Below, piece by piece: positions 9,081-17,732 of a stretch of DNA of 45,043 nucleotides. The first letter of the stretch is position 1. Each line of letters begins with the position of its first letter. The translations under genes were made by a program, and so were the position numbers. The stretch is from Planctomycetota bacterium (GTDB lineage: Bacteria > Planctomycetota > Planctomycetia > Pirellulales > Pirellulaceae). The notes under the pieces are model-generated. The model saw only the letters and a program-made list of their open reading frames with translations, was not told where the DNA came from and did not search any database. The stretch is from NCBI GenBank assembly GCA_017303505.1, contig JAFLCP010000056.1, positions 1-45,043 of the forward strand, read 5' to 3'.

Positions 9081-9902
9081 TCAGGGGTGGGTAACATAAT
9101 CGATGGTTAAAATCGCAGACATCATTACTGCGGTTTCAACTCGCAAGATGTTATGGGTAAGGATCCAAGGCAACCATTCATGTTGAAGGGCATATTCAAC
9201 TTCGTCATCGGTGAATCCACCTTCGGGCCCGATAGCGACCACGATCTCGTGGGGCAATACTTGCGTTACCCATTGTTGCAAAGCCCGCATTCCGACAACA
9301 ACCGGCAGTGGAGACAATGACTCATTTTTTCCTGATTCTTGCCCACTATTTTCGGTCGTTCCCATTCCCTTCGAAACAGGGTAGGGGTGTGCGATCAATT
9401 TCAGTGTGTTGGGTTTCAAGACGCGATCAAGTTCGGACCATTCCACCGGAGCATCGATTTGAAGTAGCCATTCGTTTCGAGATTGTTTACACGCCTCTAA
9501 CGCAACGCGTTCCAAACGTTCCAAAGCATTGTCGGTCGGCTGCGCTACACCGCGTTCAGTTTCCAGCGGTATGACACGATCGACGCCAAGTTCAGTCAAT
9601 TTTTCCAACAACCATTTTTGCCGATCACCTTTTGGCAATGAGGTCGCCAGCGTGATACGTGTGGCGCGTTTCAAACTCACGCTTTCTAGCTCTGCGGTTT
9701 TCACCACCGTTGCATTTTTGTGCACGTCAATAACGGTAGCTACACCCCGACATCCTTTACCATTAAAGACCTCGACTTCCGAACCTCGCTGCATCCGCAG
9801 AACCCTCGCAAGATGGTGGGACTCTCCTTCGGATAGCTCCAAAGAACTGTGGGGGGTTAAGGTTGGGAGATAAAAGCGAGGCAAATTCATCGTTCTGTCC
9901 AT
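9081..9902 (-). CDS. rsmE: 16S rRNA (uracil-1498-N3) methyltransferase RsmE
   Basis: This is a SPOUT-class methyltransferase that methylates U1498 of 16S rRNA. It shows the N-terminal PUA-like start (NLPRFYLPTL, with HHLARVLRMQRGSEVEVFNGKG), ATSLPKGDRQKWLLEKLTELGVDRVIPLETER in the middle, and the C-terminal knot motifs VAIGPEGGFTDDEVE and LRVETAVMMSAIL that bind S-adenosylmethionine. Two ATG codons are possible. The one at 9902 gives 273 residues. The one at 9890 gives the usual family start M-N-L-P-R-F-Y. Neither has a strong ribosome site. An unusual insert with Pro/Ser/Lys-rich residues (about 190-205) interrupts the central region. It precedes the DUF5009-like gene. Confidence 0.93.
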   Translation of the reverse strand: MDRTMNLPRFYLPTLTPHSSLELSEGESHHLARVLRMQRGSEVEVFNGKGCRGVATVIDVHKNATVVKTAELESVSLKRATRITLATSLPKGDRQKWLLEKLTELGVDRVIPLETERGVAQPTDNALERLERVALEACKQSRNEWLLQIDAPVEWSELDRVLKPNTLKLIAHPYPVSKGMGTTENSGQESGKNESLSPLPVVVGMRALQQWVTQVLPHEIVVAIGPEGGFTDDEVEYALQHEWLPWILTHNILRVETAVMMSAILTIDYVTHP

Positions 9903-9974
9903 TCCGAGTCATGATTTCGATCAGATCTACCGATCGTACGACGAATAGGGATTGTACTAGGAAAAGGTGACCAT

Positions 9975-10808
9975 ATGAGCCTCGCAGTAAACTATCGCGA
10001 TTACTGGAAATTCAGTCGTTGGCCGTTTGGTGATTGCGTTCCTCCGCACACCTATCTAAATCTCCCTGGTCTGATCGAAGCGGAGGCTCGCTTACAGGTA
10101 ATCTTAGAGCGTGTTTATCCTCTCTCGGTAGTCGTTGGACCAGACGGGGTGGGAAAGACCACCTTTTTGAAACACAACTTTGATCCACAGATTTTGATCA
10201 AACGAAAACAGCTAGCCCGCCCAATCTATATTTCGATGGCTGGCATGGATCGCGGTGAATTGTTCACTGCCATTGCAGCGACCAGCTACGAACGCTCAAC
10301 CCGAAATCACTCATTGACCTCGGAACGCTTAGTGCGGGATTTCCTTAAATCCCAGAATTTCCAAGGACTTTCCAGCGCCATCTTCTTGGACGATATTCAC
10401 TTAGCCACCAGCGATGCGGCCCTAGATGTCTTCCGTTTGTTGGACACCAACGAAAATCTCGCCATCGTCTTGGGCGCGACCGAAATCCCGTCCACAACGT
10501 TTAAGGAACTGATTCAAAGTCGAGCTCAATTACGGGTCGATTTGGCCGCGTGGACACTCGCCGATGTTGAACAATTCATTCAACAATCGATTGCTAACGC
10601 CAGCGGAAATCCTCTGCTGTTCAACGATCAATCCATCGTGCGATTACACGAACTGAGCGAAGGTATTGCTCGGCGGTTGATCCAATTGTTGGAAATCACC
10701 CTTTTGGCTGGGGCAGCGGCGAACGCTGAGAAAATCACTCCTGAGCTGGTCGATTCGGCAGCTGAAGAGATTGCCATCCCCCAAGCTGAGGAGCATTGGG
10801 GCATCTAG
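9975..10808 (+). CDS. ExeA/GspA-like AAA ATPase
   Basis: This is a P-loop ATPase of the ExeA-type AAA group. Walker A is GPDGVGKTT (residues 55-63), Walker B is AIFLDDIHL, and a sensor-like segment (LAIVLGATEIP) follows. The N-terminal pattern YRDYWKFSRWPFGD resembles the aromatic Y-x-x-Y-(W/F)-x-L-x-x-x-PF start typical of ExeA-like proteins, which in proteobacteria remodel peptidoglycan for type II secretion. In planctomycetes such genes often stand alone. Here there is no secretion gene beside it and no peptidoglycan-binding tail, so the role is open. AAAAGGTG lies 6 bases before the ATG. The protein is about half the length of full ExeA and lacks its membrane segment. Confidence 0.8.
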   Translation: MSLAVNYRDYWKFSRWPFGDCVPPHTYLNLPGLIEAEARLQVILERVYPLSVVVGPDGVGKTTFLKHNFDPQILIKRKQLARPIYISMAGMDRGELFTAIAATSYERSTRNHSLTSERLVRDFLKSQNFQGLSSAIFLDDIHLATSDAALDVFRLLDTNENLAIVLGATEIPSTTFKELIQSRAQLRVDLAAWTLADVEQFIQQSIANASGNPLLFNDQSIVRLHELSEGIARRLIQLLEITLLAGAAANAEKITPELVDSAAEEIAIPQAEEHWGI

Positions 10809-10917
10809 TTGCCGGTTCCCCAGCATTATCGGCTCACTTGGCTATCGCAGGCAATTCCACAAGGCGGGGACTCAAAGTACAATCGAGCGCTTTTGACGAC
10901 CCCTTTGAGGATCGATT

Positions 10918-12105
10918 GTGCCCATCCCGACCTGGTTTTATTCTACTGGTTCTTCATCGCCCGAACTCTTTACGGGCACCCATTGGGTCGGGCCATGGGA
11001 CGTTGCAGGCTTGGCTGCTCAAAACCTGCCGCTGAGTTTCGGGTTTGCCTCGGCAAATACACTCCCAACGCTGATCATTTATTCATTGATCATCATCGCA
11101 ATGGCTTTGTTGGGAGGTTGGATACCCCAGGCGATAAAGCTCACGCATAACTGGATGCAAATCCTGATTAGTTTTGTAGGTGGTCTGATACTGGGCATCT
11201 CGATTTTCCATATGCTGCCACATGCCTTAGCCGAACTAGGCCCAGAAGGATCGGATTGGGTCGCGTTATTTATGATGGCAGGGCTGTTGGTCATGTTCCT
11301 GTTGCTTCGAGCTTTCCATTTCCATCAACATGAACCGCCAGCTCTACACGCTTCACATGCTCACCATGCTGATTCACACACGCATTCCCACAATCACGAA
11401 CATGCGCATGATCATTCGCACGATCACTCTCATGCTGAGCAACATTCCCATGCTCATGCTCATCCCCATTCCCATGGCACGCACCACCACACTCACAATC
11501 ATGGCCCCGCACACAAACTCAGTTGGTTTGGAGTTATGTTTGGTTTGAGCTTGCACGCACTGCTTGATGGCTTGGCCGTTGCCGCCAGTGTAGAAGCAGA
11601 TGCGCATCATGGTGGCAACACGTTGGGCTTGTTAGGCCTTGGGACATTTCTGGCGGTTGCTTTGCATACACCACTGGATGCGATTTCGATCACTGCGTTG
11701 ATAGGCAATAGTTCTTGGTCCGCGCGAAAACGATTTTTGATGGTGCTCGCGTTTTCTGTCATGTGTCCGATAGGTGCCTTCTTATTCTGGTTGGGTTATC
11801 GCGCAACCGGAGGAGATACGGCGATGCTCGTCGGCTGCTCGCTCGCGTTCTCTGCTGGGTTGTTCTTGTGTATTTCATTAAGCGATCTATTGCCCGAAAT
11901 GGAATTCCATTCGCATAATCGAGTTCAACTCTCTACCGCTTTGATTGCGGGAATTGGATTGGCCTATTTGATTGGGCTAATTGAGCCCGAACATGCTCAT
12001 AGCCACGAAGCAAAAGAGAAGAATCGCCAAAGCGTGAACGCGACCACCGACGACGACCATACGGGTCACGATCATGATCATGCTGGGCATGACCACGCGC
12101 ACTAA
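10918..12105 (+). CDS. ZIP-family metal transporter with large histidine-rich loop
   Basis: This is an inner membrane divalent metal (zinc/iron) transporter. It has about eight helices. The transport motifs HALLDGLAVAASVEA (helix IV) and HTPLDAISITALI (helix V) carry the ZIP metal ligands. Between helices III and IV lies a loop of about 60 residues in which roughly every second or third residue is His. A second Asp/His-rich stretch ends the protein. In ZIP proteins such loops are cytoplasmic and thought to sense or store metal. The GTG start is supported by TGAGGA seven bases upstream, and no better ATG exists before the first helix. A small hairpin overlaps the stop. Direction (uptake rather than export) is a family expectation only. 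Confidence 0.9.
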   Translation: MPIPTWFYSTGSSSPELFTGTHWVGPWDVAGLAAQNLPLSFGFASANTLPTLIIYSLIIIAMALLGGWIPQAIKLTHNWMQILISFVGGLILGISIFHMLPHALAELGPEGSDWVALFMMAGLLVMFLLLRAFHFHQHEPPALHASHAHHADSHTHSHNHEHAHDHSHDHSHAEQHSHAHAHPHSHGTHHHTHNHGPAHKLSWFGVMFGLSLHALLDGLAVAASVEADAHHGGNTLGLLGLGTFLAVALHTPLDAISITALIGNSSWSARKRFLMVLAFSVMCPIGAFLFWLGYRATGGDTAMLVGCSLAFSAGLFLCISLSDLLPEMEFHSHNRVQLSTALIAGIGLAYLIGLIEPEHAHSHEAKEKNRQSVNATTDDDHTGHDHDHAGHDHAH

Positions 12106-12118
12106 GCGCGTTTCTTTA
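12096..12118 (+). terminator. Possible small terminator overlapping the ZIP stop codon
   Basis: CGCGC and GCGCG form a 5-bp stem around the loop ACTAA, which contains the TAA stop. TTTCTTT follows. The stem is short, so this is a weak candidate. Confidence 0.35.
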
Positions 12119-12307
12119 TGGGGTGTGAAGGTGGTGACTGCATAGCGCCACCCACACAATCGCCCCAATCATCACGTTTCGCAGCGATGCAACCTCTAAT
12201 CGAGCCACTCTTTTTTCACCCAACCTTTGGCGTAATGCTACGGTCCCACTAGTGCCAATCTCATTAGTGCGCATTACGTACAGTCCACCCTGAGGCGAAA
12301 AACGGGG

Positions 12308-12994
12308 ATGATCACAGGTAAACCTATAGTAATCAACGGTCGTGTTGGGCTTGGAAAACTTCTGGCATCCATCATACCGAACGAGACAGCTCCACTTCAG
12401 CCTCACGTCCCCTACACTCGAAAACAATCTCGCAATTGGGGCCCAACCATCGTTGGCTGCTTTGTTTTCCCTATCCTAATAGGGCTTAGCGGGGTCTTCA
12501 TGCTTCAACTTACGTTGGGACTAGGACTCCCGGTTGCTGTGCCCATTGCTCTCACATTCCTGATTGTTAGCTTAGCCATCTACAAACTTGGCCACTGCAA
12601 CTTCTACGACATCATGGGATTGAAGGAGACCGAAATGACGATTACCACCGAATATGTTCAATGGATCTATCGGCGGCCGCTATCGAAGGCTGAAGTTCGC
12701 ACGATTCCATTATCTGAGTACCTTGGCCTGCGGTTTGAAGTCCATGAAGAGTTTCGCGCCTATCCCAACCATTACAACCAACAACTCTTTTATGTGACGC
12801 TCGTACATCCAGTGCGTCAACACTCGTTAAACATGTATTGCGGCCGAACCACGCAACACATTCCTTACGTTCTACAGGAATGGTCTAAGCTCTTACCTGT
12901 ACCGGTTCTAGAGCCCAACGACATGGCGAAAGAAACGGTGGAAATCCTGGTGAAAGCATCCCAAAACCGAGACAAACCGTTCATTCAATTGTAA
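12308..12994 (+). CDS. Membrane protein of unknown function, paralogue 1 of a tandem pair
   Basis: I do not recognise the family. The 228 residues begin with a short conserved segment (KPIVINGRVGLGKLLA). Two adjacent membrane helices follow (about residues 50-75 and 76-97), then a soluble domain of about 130 residues. Conserved patches there include VQWIYRRPLSKAEVRTIPLSEY, LRFEVHE, LVHP and NMYCGRTTQHI. The layout of a two-helix hairpin plus a beta-rich domain resembles bacterial PH-like membrane proteins, but this is only a guess. The neighbouring gene 48 bases downstream encodes a clear relative along its full length, so this is an old tandem duplication. The ATG has AGGCGA about 10 bases upstream. 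Confidence 0.75.
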   Translation: MITGKPIVINGRVGLGKLLASIIPNETAPLQPHVPYTRKQSRNWGPTIVGCFVFPILIGLSGVFMLQLTLGLGLPVAVPIALTFLIVSLAIYKLGHCNFYDIMGLKETEMTITTEYVQWIYRRPLSKAEVRTIPLSEYLGLRFEVHEEFRAYPNHYNQQLFYVTLVHPVRQHSLNMYCGRTTQHIPYVLQEWSKLLPVPVLEPNDMAKETVEILVKASQNRDKPFIQL

Positions 12995-13042
12995 TGGAAT
13001 CAGTCGTTTGTCCTTTATTCAACTCTTGTTGAGAGAGTAAAC

Positions 13043-13732
13043 ATGTTTCGCGACAAACCGATTGTCATCAATGGTGGTTGGGGATTCGGAAAGATACTCG
13101 CGGATTTAGTCCCCAAAGACCCTAGGCCTCAGACGCCACAACTGCCCTTCCAAAAAAAGAAACCCAGATCCTGGGTTGGCGCCTTGGTCATTTGTTCGGT
13201 GGGATCTGCGGTTTTATGTCTGCTAGTTCTACCGTTGCTAGGAGTATTCATTCAAGCCCTTCCGGTACCAGTTACCGCAATTCTAACTTTCTTGTTTGTT
13301 TCTTTTTTGGCTTACAAACTTCCAACGCTTAACATCCAAGATGAAATCCAGTTAACCGAAAAAGAACTGACGATAACAGACCAGCACGTGCAATGGATCT
13401 CGCGACGTCCATTTACGGGTGTCGAAACTCGCACCGTACCGCTTTCTGAGTATGAGGGCATTCGATTCGAAGTGCATGAAGTTACAGTAACACAACCAAA
13501 TCGCTTCATCCACGAACTTTACTACGTGATACTGGTTCATCCCGAACGCGATCTATCGGTCAACTTATACTGTGGACGAACTTCTCAGCACATACTCTAC
13601 ATGCTGAAAGAATGGGAGAAGCTCCTCTCCTTACCGATACTAGAACCAAATCAGCTTGCTAAAGAGAGAATTGAGATCCTGTCAGACGCAGAGAGCTACA
13701 GAGAGGAAACTGTCTTTCAAACTCAATTCTAG
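13043..13732 (+). CDS. Membrane protein of unknown function, paralogue 2 of a tandem pair
   Basis: It aligns end to end with the preceding protein. Both have KPIVING near the start, a two-helix hairpin (about residues 48-95) and VQWISRRP..VETRTVPLSEYEGIRFEVHE. They also share LYYVILVHP, NLYCGRTSQHI and LPILEPNQLAKERIEIL near the end. By eye somewhat under half the positions are identical. The Cys in the (M/L)YCGRT motif and the paired Arg residues are kept in both. GAGAGAG lies before the ATG. Retention of both copies suggests hetero-oligomers or divided roles, but the function is unknown. Confidence 0.75.
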   Translation: MFRDKPIVINGGWGFGKILADLVPKDPRPQTPQLPFQKKKPRSWVGALVICSVGSAVLCLLVLPLLGVFIQALPVPVTAILTFLFVSFLAYKLPTLNIQDEIQLTEKELTITDQHVQWISRRPFTGVETRTVPLSEYEGIRFEVHEVTVTQPNRFIHELYYVILVHPERDLSVNLYCGRTSQHILYMLKEWEKLLSLPILEPNQLAKERIEILSDAESYREETVFQTQF

Positions 13733-13778
13733 TACAGCTCTTCTATTGGTTGCACTAAATGGAAGTGGTAGCTAACCA

Positions 13779-14738
13779 TTACCATTCCTCGGCTGGCTCA
13801 TTGAGCAAGACCCAGGCAAGCAGTCCCCCGACCAACCCAGCCGTCACTACAAAACAACCAACCAATCGACCCGTTGGTTTCAGACCTAACCAGCGCATGA
13901 GCCCATCGATTAGGGCTACAGTCACTGGCACAAGCATCATGGTGATATAAACAAATTTAGGCACAGAGGAACTGGGATACGCCATCGACAGCACCGTCCC
14001 TCCAGAAATCGCTGCTGCAACGCCTGATTCACTTAAACGCGTTAGCGCTTTGTCGGTTCTAAAATGTCCGATCAGTGACACGCCGATGGCTATCGCAGCT
14101 ATTGTAGCCAACGATTCTGCCAGAGACGCCAGCGACATGCCCGCTAAACCAGCCACACCCAACAGTGTCCCGATTCCAATCCATAATTGCCAACCTATTT
14201 CCTTTTCGGGTTGAGCATCTTTCTTGTCCGCATCAAGAGCGCCACTCCACTGTTGACGTACGGCGGATAAACACCACCAATTCCAAGTGGCTCCCAACCC
14301 AGCCATTAGCAGCCATATCGGTTGCCAATCGGAAGTGTCTTCCCAGCCTTTACCCTTGGGAATCAGCCACCATGCAGCGACACATAGTAAAGTACAGCGA
14401 GCTATCCAAACCCAACTATCTTGCAGGCATCGACCTTTCGACTCGCCCCGACATTCAAGATCATCACGCCGCACACACACTAGGCCCAATAACGCGGCCA
14501 ACAAGGCAAACCATGGTAGCTTGCGATAATGATCTGCTTCCACGTACTCCAGTAAACTGACGCGCGAGCTGCTAACGAGTAGACCCATTACCCAAATCAC
14601 CAGCATGAGTAAACCGAAAGCCCACAGGGCTTTGTTCGCAACTTTTTGTTGCAGACGAGACAAAACCACAGTGCCAACAATCGATACGATCAGCGGTAAC
14701 AATACCGCAAACACGAGCAACTGTATTTCGAATGCCAC
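13779..14738 (-). CDS. Polytopic membrane protein of unknown function
   Basis: This 319-residue protein has about nine hydrophobic helices spread over its length, with short charged loops and one longer hydrophilic loop near residues 165-180 (LDADKKDAQPEKE). I recognise no catalytic or transport motif. It begins directly with a hydrophobic helix after MAFEIQ, so it is membrane-inserted without a cleaved signal. A terminator separates it from the upstream yceI-like gene, so it probably has its own promoter in the short gap. Confidence 0.7.
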   Translation of the reverse strand: MAFEIQLLVFAVLLPLIVSIVGTVVLSRLQQKVANKALWAFGLLMLVIWVMGLLVSSSRVSLLEYVEADHYRKLPWFALLAALLGLVCVRRDDLECRGESKGRCLQDSWVWIARCTLLCVAAWWLIPKGKGWEDTSDWQPIWLLMAGLGATWNWWCLSAVRQQWSGALDADKKDAQPEKEIGWQLWIGIGTLLGVAGLAGMSLASLAESLATIAAIAIGVSLIGHFRTDKALTRLSESGVAAAISGGTVLSMAYPSSSVPKFVYITMMLVPVTVALIDGLMRWLGLKPTGRLVGCFVVTAGLVGGLLAWVLLNEPAEEW

Positions 14739-14756
14739 GCTCTTATCTCCTGACGT

Positions 14757-14790
14757 AAAAAAACCCGAAGCTTATCCCAGCCTCGGGTTC
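14757..14790 (-). terminator. Rho-independent terminator of the YceI gene
   Basis: On the minus strand AACCCGA pairs with TCGGGTT around a loop of about 14 bases. The second arm runs directly into a run of seven T. It lies about 60 bases after the stop of the YceI gene and before the next minus-strand gene. Confidence 0.8.
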
Positions 14791-14849
14791 TTAGTTTAAT
14801 GGAACATCTCAATTCAAGATATTCAAAGTACCCCACTCAGCATGACGTA

Positions 14850-15392
14850 TTATTTCTTGAAGACAAACTTCACGGTGATAGGAACTTCTTTGTTGATCTT
14901 GCCAACACCATAGGACATTCCCCATTGGGTGCGATCGATTTCGAACTTAGCAGTCAAATCGATTTGCGTGTCCGAAGGAGCTACTTCGCATGGAACGGTT
15001 ACTTCAGCAGTCTTACCCAACATGGTCAACTTGCCCGTAATGTTGGCTTTGGTTTCGCTGACACGCTCAATCTTAGTTGACTCAAACTTGATTTCTGGAT
15101 ACTTGCGAACATCAAAGAAATCAGGATTCTTCAAGTGATCAGTGAGCTTGGCGTCGTCGGACCAAATCGAAGTCGCATCAATTGCAATCGTAAGCTTGCT
15201 CTTTGATGGATCTTCAAAATCCGCTTGTGCATCGACGGTGAACTTTTTGAAGCCACCACTGTGCGCCCCATCGGTCTTCTTACCTACAAACTCGATCGTT
15301 GACTTTTCGGCATCCAACTTGAGAGTATCTGCAGCCACTGCACTACCCATCAATCCCAAAAGAGCAACGAAAGCACCTAGAAAAAATCTCAT
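14850..15392 (-). CDS. Secreted YceI-family lipid-binding protein
   Basis: A signal peptide (MRFFLGAFVALLGLMGSAVA, cleaved before ADT) is followed by a complete YceI lipocalin-like barrel. Visible family patterns are STIEFVGKKTDGAHSGGFKKF near the start, SIWSDDAKLTDHLKNPDFFDVRKYPEIKFEST in the middle, and FEIDRTQWGMSYG near the end. YceI proteins are periplasmic beta-barrels that hold polyisoprenoid or other long lipid chains. The gene is divergent from the type III PKS operon across about 370 bases, so a role in carrying the lipid product is possible but unproven. It has its own terminator. Confidence 0.92.
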   Translation of the reverse strand: MRFFLGAFVALLGLMGSAVAADTLKLDAEKSTIEFVGKKTDGAHSGGFKKFTVDAQADFEDPSKSKLTIAIDATSIWSDDAKLTDHLKNPDFFDVRKYPEIKFESTKIERVSETKANITGKLTMLGKTAEVTVPCEVAPSDTQIDLTAKFEIDRTQWGMSYGVGKINKEVPITVKFVFKK

Positions 15393-15761
15393 GCAGCAAT
15401 TCCTGTCAAAAAAGAAACACCAGTGAAGAGTTCACGAACTTACTTCGTACTTGAAACGTTGAAGTATCTTACCCGCACGGCAAAGCCCGCGGGTAGCCGC
15501 TCAGGCTAACGTTACTTTAACTTCATAAATTAGTCGTAATGAGGGAGTGGACCTGATTGCCAAACCGCCCCCAATCAGGGAAGATAACCCGTTGCGTGCA
15601 GCCGGCGGTACCTCGCCTGCCAGCCCCTCCATTACGTTTTCCAGCCTGAAAAGTTCATTGAATCGCTTCCGATTGGGATGGCTTTTTTGGGTATTTCCTT
15701 TCAGCAAGCACATTTCCTATCCCAGGTAAGTCCCCCATCCCCAGGTTCAAGGTAGCCCGAT
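15393..15761. other. Divergent intergenic region between YceI and the PKS operon
   Basis: About 370 bases without a convincing gene. Short frames on both strands lack ribosome sites and family character. It must hold the promoters for yceI (minus) and the PKS operon (plus). I see no sigma-54 motif. A small hairpin (ACCCGC...GCGGGT, about 15471-15495) is present. AAGG lies nine bases before the TTG start of the methyltransferase. Confidence 0.45.
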
Positions 15762-16463
15762 TTGGATAGACGGCTCAGTCCTGAAAAAATGGATCAACCC
15801 GGACTCGATCCGAGAGCCCACGCTCAGGCGTTGGCCGCACTTCGCCGCATCAATTTTCTGAGTGGAACTGCGTATCAAATATCACGACAAATTCTCAAAA
15901 TCGCGCCCCCGGAAAGCCATCCTACATTGCGGGTTGTCGACTTAGCATGCGGAAGTGGCGATGTGCTTCTCCGTCTCGCACAACGCCTAAAGAAGAAGTA
16001 CCAGAACGTCGAGTTGCTGGGTATCGACATGAGTCCCTTCGCAATCGCTCAAGCTCAAAGCCTAGCAGTGCAACGTCGAATTCAGAATGTCGATTTTCGA
16101 GTCGGCGAAGTGCTCAAAGATCCGTTACCAACCGACTGTGATATAATTATCAGTTCCTTGTTCCTTCATCATTTGGAAACAGAAAAAGTACAACTCCTTT
16201 TGCAGGAAGCTGCCCAAGCAGCCCGACTCGGAGTTGTGATCAGTGACTTAAAGCGTACGAAAATCGGTTGGCTCTTGGCCTGGATTGTAGCCCGAGTAAT
16301 CACGCTCTCTCCTATCGTGCGATACGATGGCCCGATTTCGGTACAAGGTGCCTTTTCCACTTCTGAGATTCGCGAGATCGCTGAGAATGCAGGTATGGGC
16401 GAAGCGTATGTTCGCGACTGCTGGCCACAACGTTGGATGCTGAGATGGAGCAAGAATCCATAA
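15762..16463 (+). CDS. Class I SAM-dependent methyltransferase of the type III PKS operon
   Basis: This is a Rossmann-fold methyltransferase. Motif I is VVDLACGSGDVLLRLAQRL (about residues 55-73), motif II is ELLGIDMSPFAI, and the post-motif segment is DIIISSLFLHHLETE. The start is set at TTG because AAGG sits nine bases upstream. The N-terminal segment RRLSPEKMDQPGLDPRAHAQAL also looks like the conserved opening of this PKS-linked subfamily. Starting at the internal ATG (15789) would lose half of it. It overlaps the next gene, which indicates tight coupling. By position it should O- or C-methylate the polyketide made by the third gene. The exact atom methylated cannot be told. Confidence 0.88.
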   Translation: MDRRLSPEKMDQPGLDPRAHAQALAALRRINFLSGTAYQISRQILKIAPPESHPTLRVVDLACGSGDVLLRLAQRLKKKYQNVELLGIDMSPFAIAQAQSLAVQRRIQNVDFRVGEVLKDPLPTDCDIIISSLFLHHLETEKVQLLLQEAAQAARLGVVISDLKRTKIGWLLAWIVARVITLSPIVRYDGPISVQGAFSTSEIREIAENAGMGEAYVRDCWPQRWMLRWSKNP

Positions 16464-17695
16464 TCCACGTGAACACGGACCCTACTGCCATCATGCCCAC
16501 AGTTAATGCAAGATGTGCTCACGATGTGGCATCGCTTCCATCGCGCACCGACGTCGCAATAATAGGCGGTGGCGTCGCGGGACTCATTTCAGCCATCGCT
16601 TTGGCGCGCCAAGGGCTTCAAGTTGTGGTTGCCGAAAAAAAGAGCTATCCGCGCGATAAGGTATGCGGCGCATGCCTGAATGCCAATGCGCTCGATACAC
16701 TGGCCAAGTTAAACTTGCTTCATTTGCTCGATGAACTTCAAGCTCCAACATTGACCCAAGTACAGATCCAGTGCGGCTCACGAACCGTGCGACTTCCACT
16801 TCCTCACGGCCGCGCTATCACTCGCCGCGAGTTCGATCTCGCTCTTGCCAACGAAGCTCGACGATGCGGTGTCACGATTGCTGAAAACACGACGGCTTCA
16901 TTGGAAGAACTGCGCCCTGATCAAAACTTGCGGTGCGTCAAAATTCAGGGATCGCAGCAGGTACATCACATGGAAGCTGCAATCGTTCTCGTCGCAGCCG
17001 GTCTCAGTGGAGTTCGAGAAGGTTCGCAACCTTGGCCAGCCCAAGTCACTCCACGCTCCAAAATTGGTATTGGACTGTCGCTCACTTGCCAGACACACAA
17101 CATTGCCCCCAACACCATTCATTTATGTGTTCGAGAGAATGGGTATTTGGGGTTGGTTCAGGCCGAACAGGGTGTATTGAACCTGGCGGCCGCCGTAGAC
17201 TCAGATCTCTTGAAACAGTCTAAGTCCTTTGGCATCTGGGTGCATGAGACCTTAGCAAAGTATCAATTGCATATCGACTATCCTTTCGAAGAAGCAGAGT
17301 GGCGCGGCACTCCAACGCTCACTCGCAAAGTACTTCGCCCCTATGGCCAACGTTGGCTGGCGATTGGAGATTCCGCAGGTTATGTCGAACCCTTCACCGG
17401 CGAAGGCATGGCCTGGGCCATGGCGGGGGGCAACCTTGCAGCCCATGTCGTTTCGTCACACCTGAAGCACTGGTCTACAAAACATGAAGAAGAGTGGGGA
17501 ACCATCTATCGAAAAATGATTCGACATCGGCAACTCAGTTGCCGAACCCTTTCCTGGCTATTGCAAAACTCATTTCGCAGTCGCCTGGCCATTGAGGCTG
17601 CAGCTTGGTTTCCTGGTATTGGCAGTTGGTTGATTCACGGCATCAACCAACAAGCTCAACCAGCAACCATAGATGTCGCACCCTCGAAGGCTTAA
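16445..17695 (+). CDS. FAD-dependent oxidoreductase (geranylgeranyl reductase/hydroxylase type) of the PKS operon
   Basis: This is a group A flavoprotein. The FAD-binding fold starts with DVAIIGGGVAGLISAIALARQG, followed by the DKVCGACLN segment seen in geranylgeranyl-reductase-like enzymes. The second FAD motif is WLAIGDSAGYVEPFTGEGMAWAM. By family it either oxidises an aromatic ring or reduces double bonds. Beside a type III PKS and a methyltransferase, ring hydroxylation of a resorcinol to a quinol or quinone is the likelier reading, as in the srs operon of Streptomyces. The start is uncertain: a TTG at 16433, the ATG at 16445 used here (overlapping the methyltransferase by 19 bases), or an ATG at 16493. 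None has a clear ribosome site, which fits translational coupling. Confidence 0.88.
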   Translation: MEQESIIHVNTDPTAIMPTVNARCAHDVASLPSRTDVAIIGGGVAGLISAIALARQGLQVVVAEKKSYPRDKVCGACLNANALDTLAKLNLLHLLDELQAPTLTQVQIQCGSRTVRLPLPHGRAITRREFDLALANEARRCGVTIAENTTASLEELRPDQNLRCVKIQGSQQVHHMEAAIVLVAAGLSGVREGSQPWPAQVTPRSKIGIGLSLTCQTHNIAPNTIHLCVRENGYLGLVQAEQGVLNLAAAVDSDLLKQSKSFGIWVHETLAKYQLHIDYPFEEAEWRGTPTLTRKVLRPYGQRWLAIGDSAGYVEPFTGEGMAWAMAGGNLAAHVVSSHLKHWSTKHEEEWGTIYRKMIRHRQLSCRTLSWLLQNSFRSRLAIEAAAWFPGIGSWLIHGINQQAQPATIDVAPSKA

Positions 17696-17732
17696 TCATC
17701 CGCTTTAGAATTCAGAAAAAAAGAATTTGTTA

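Noticed and set aside
11340-11520. Repetitive CAT/CAC-rich stretch as a microsatellite or repeat array
   Set aside because: It is the in-frame code for the His-rich loop of the ZIP protein.
15501-15729. Short frames on both strands in the yceI-PKS gap
   Set aside because: They have no ribosome site and show no conserved protein pattern.
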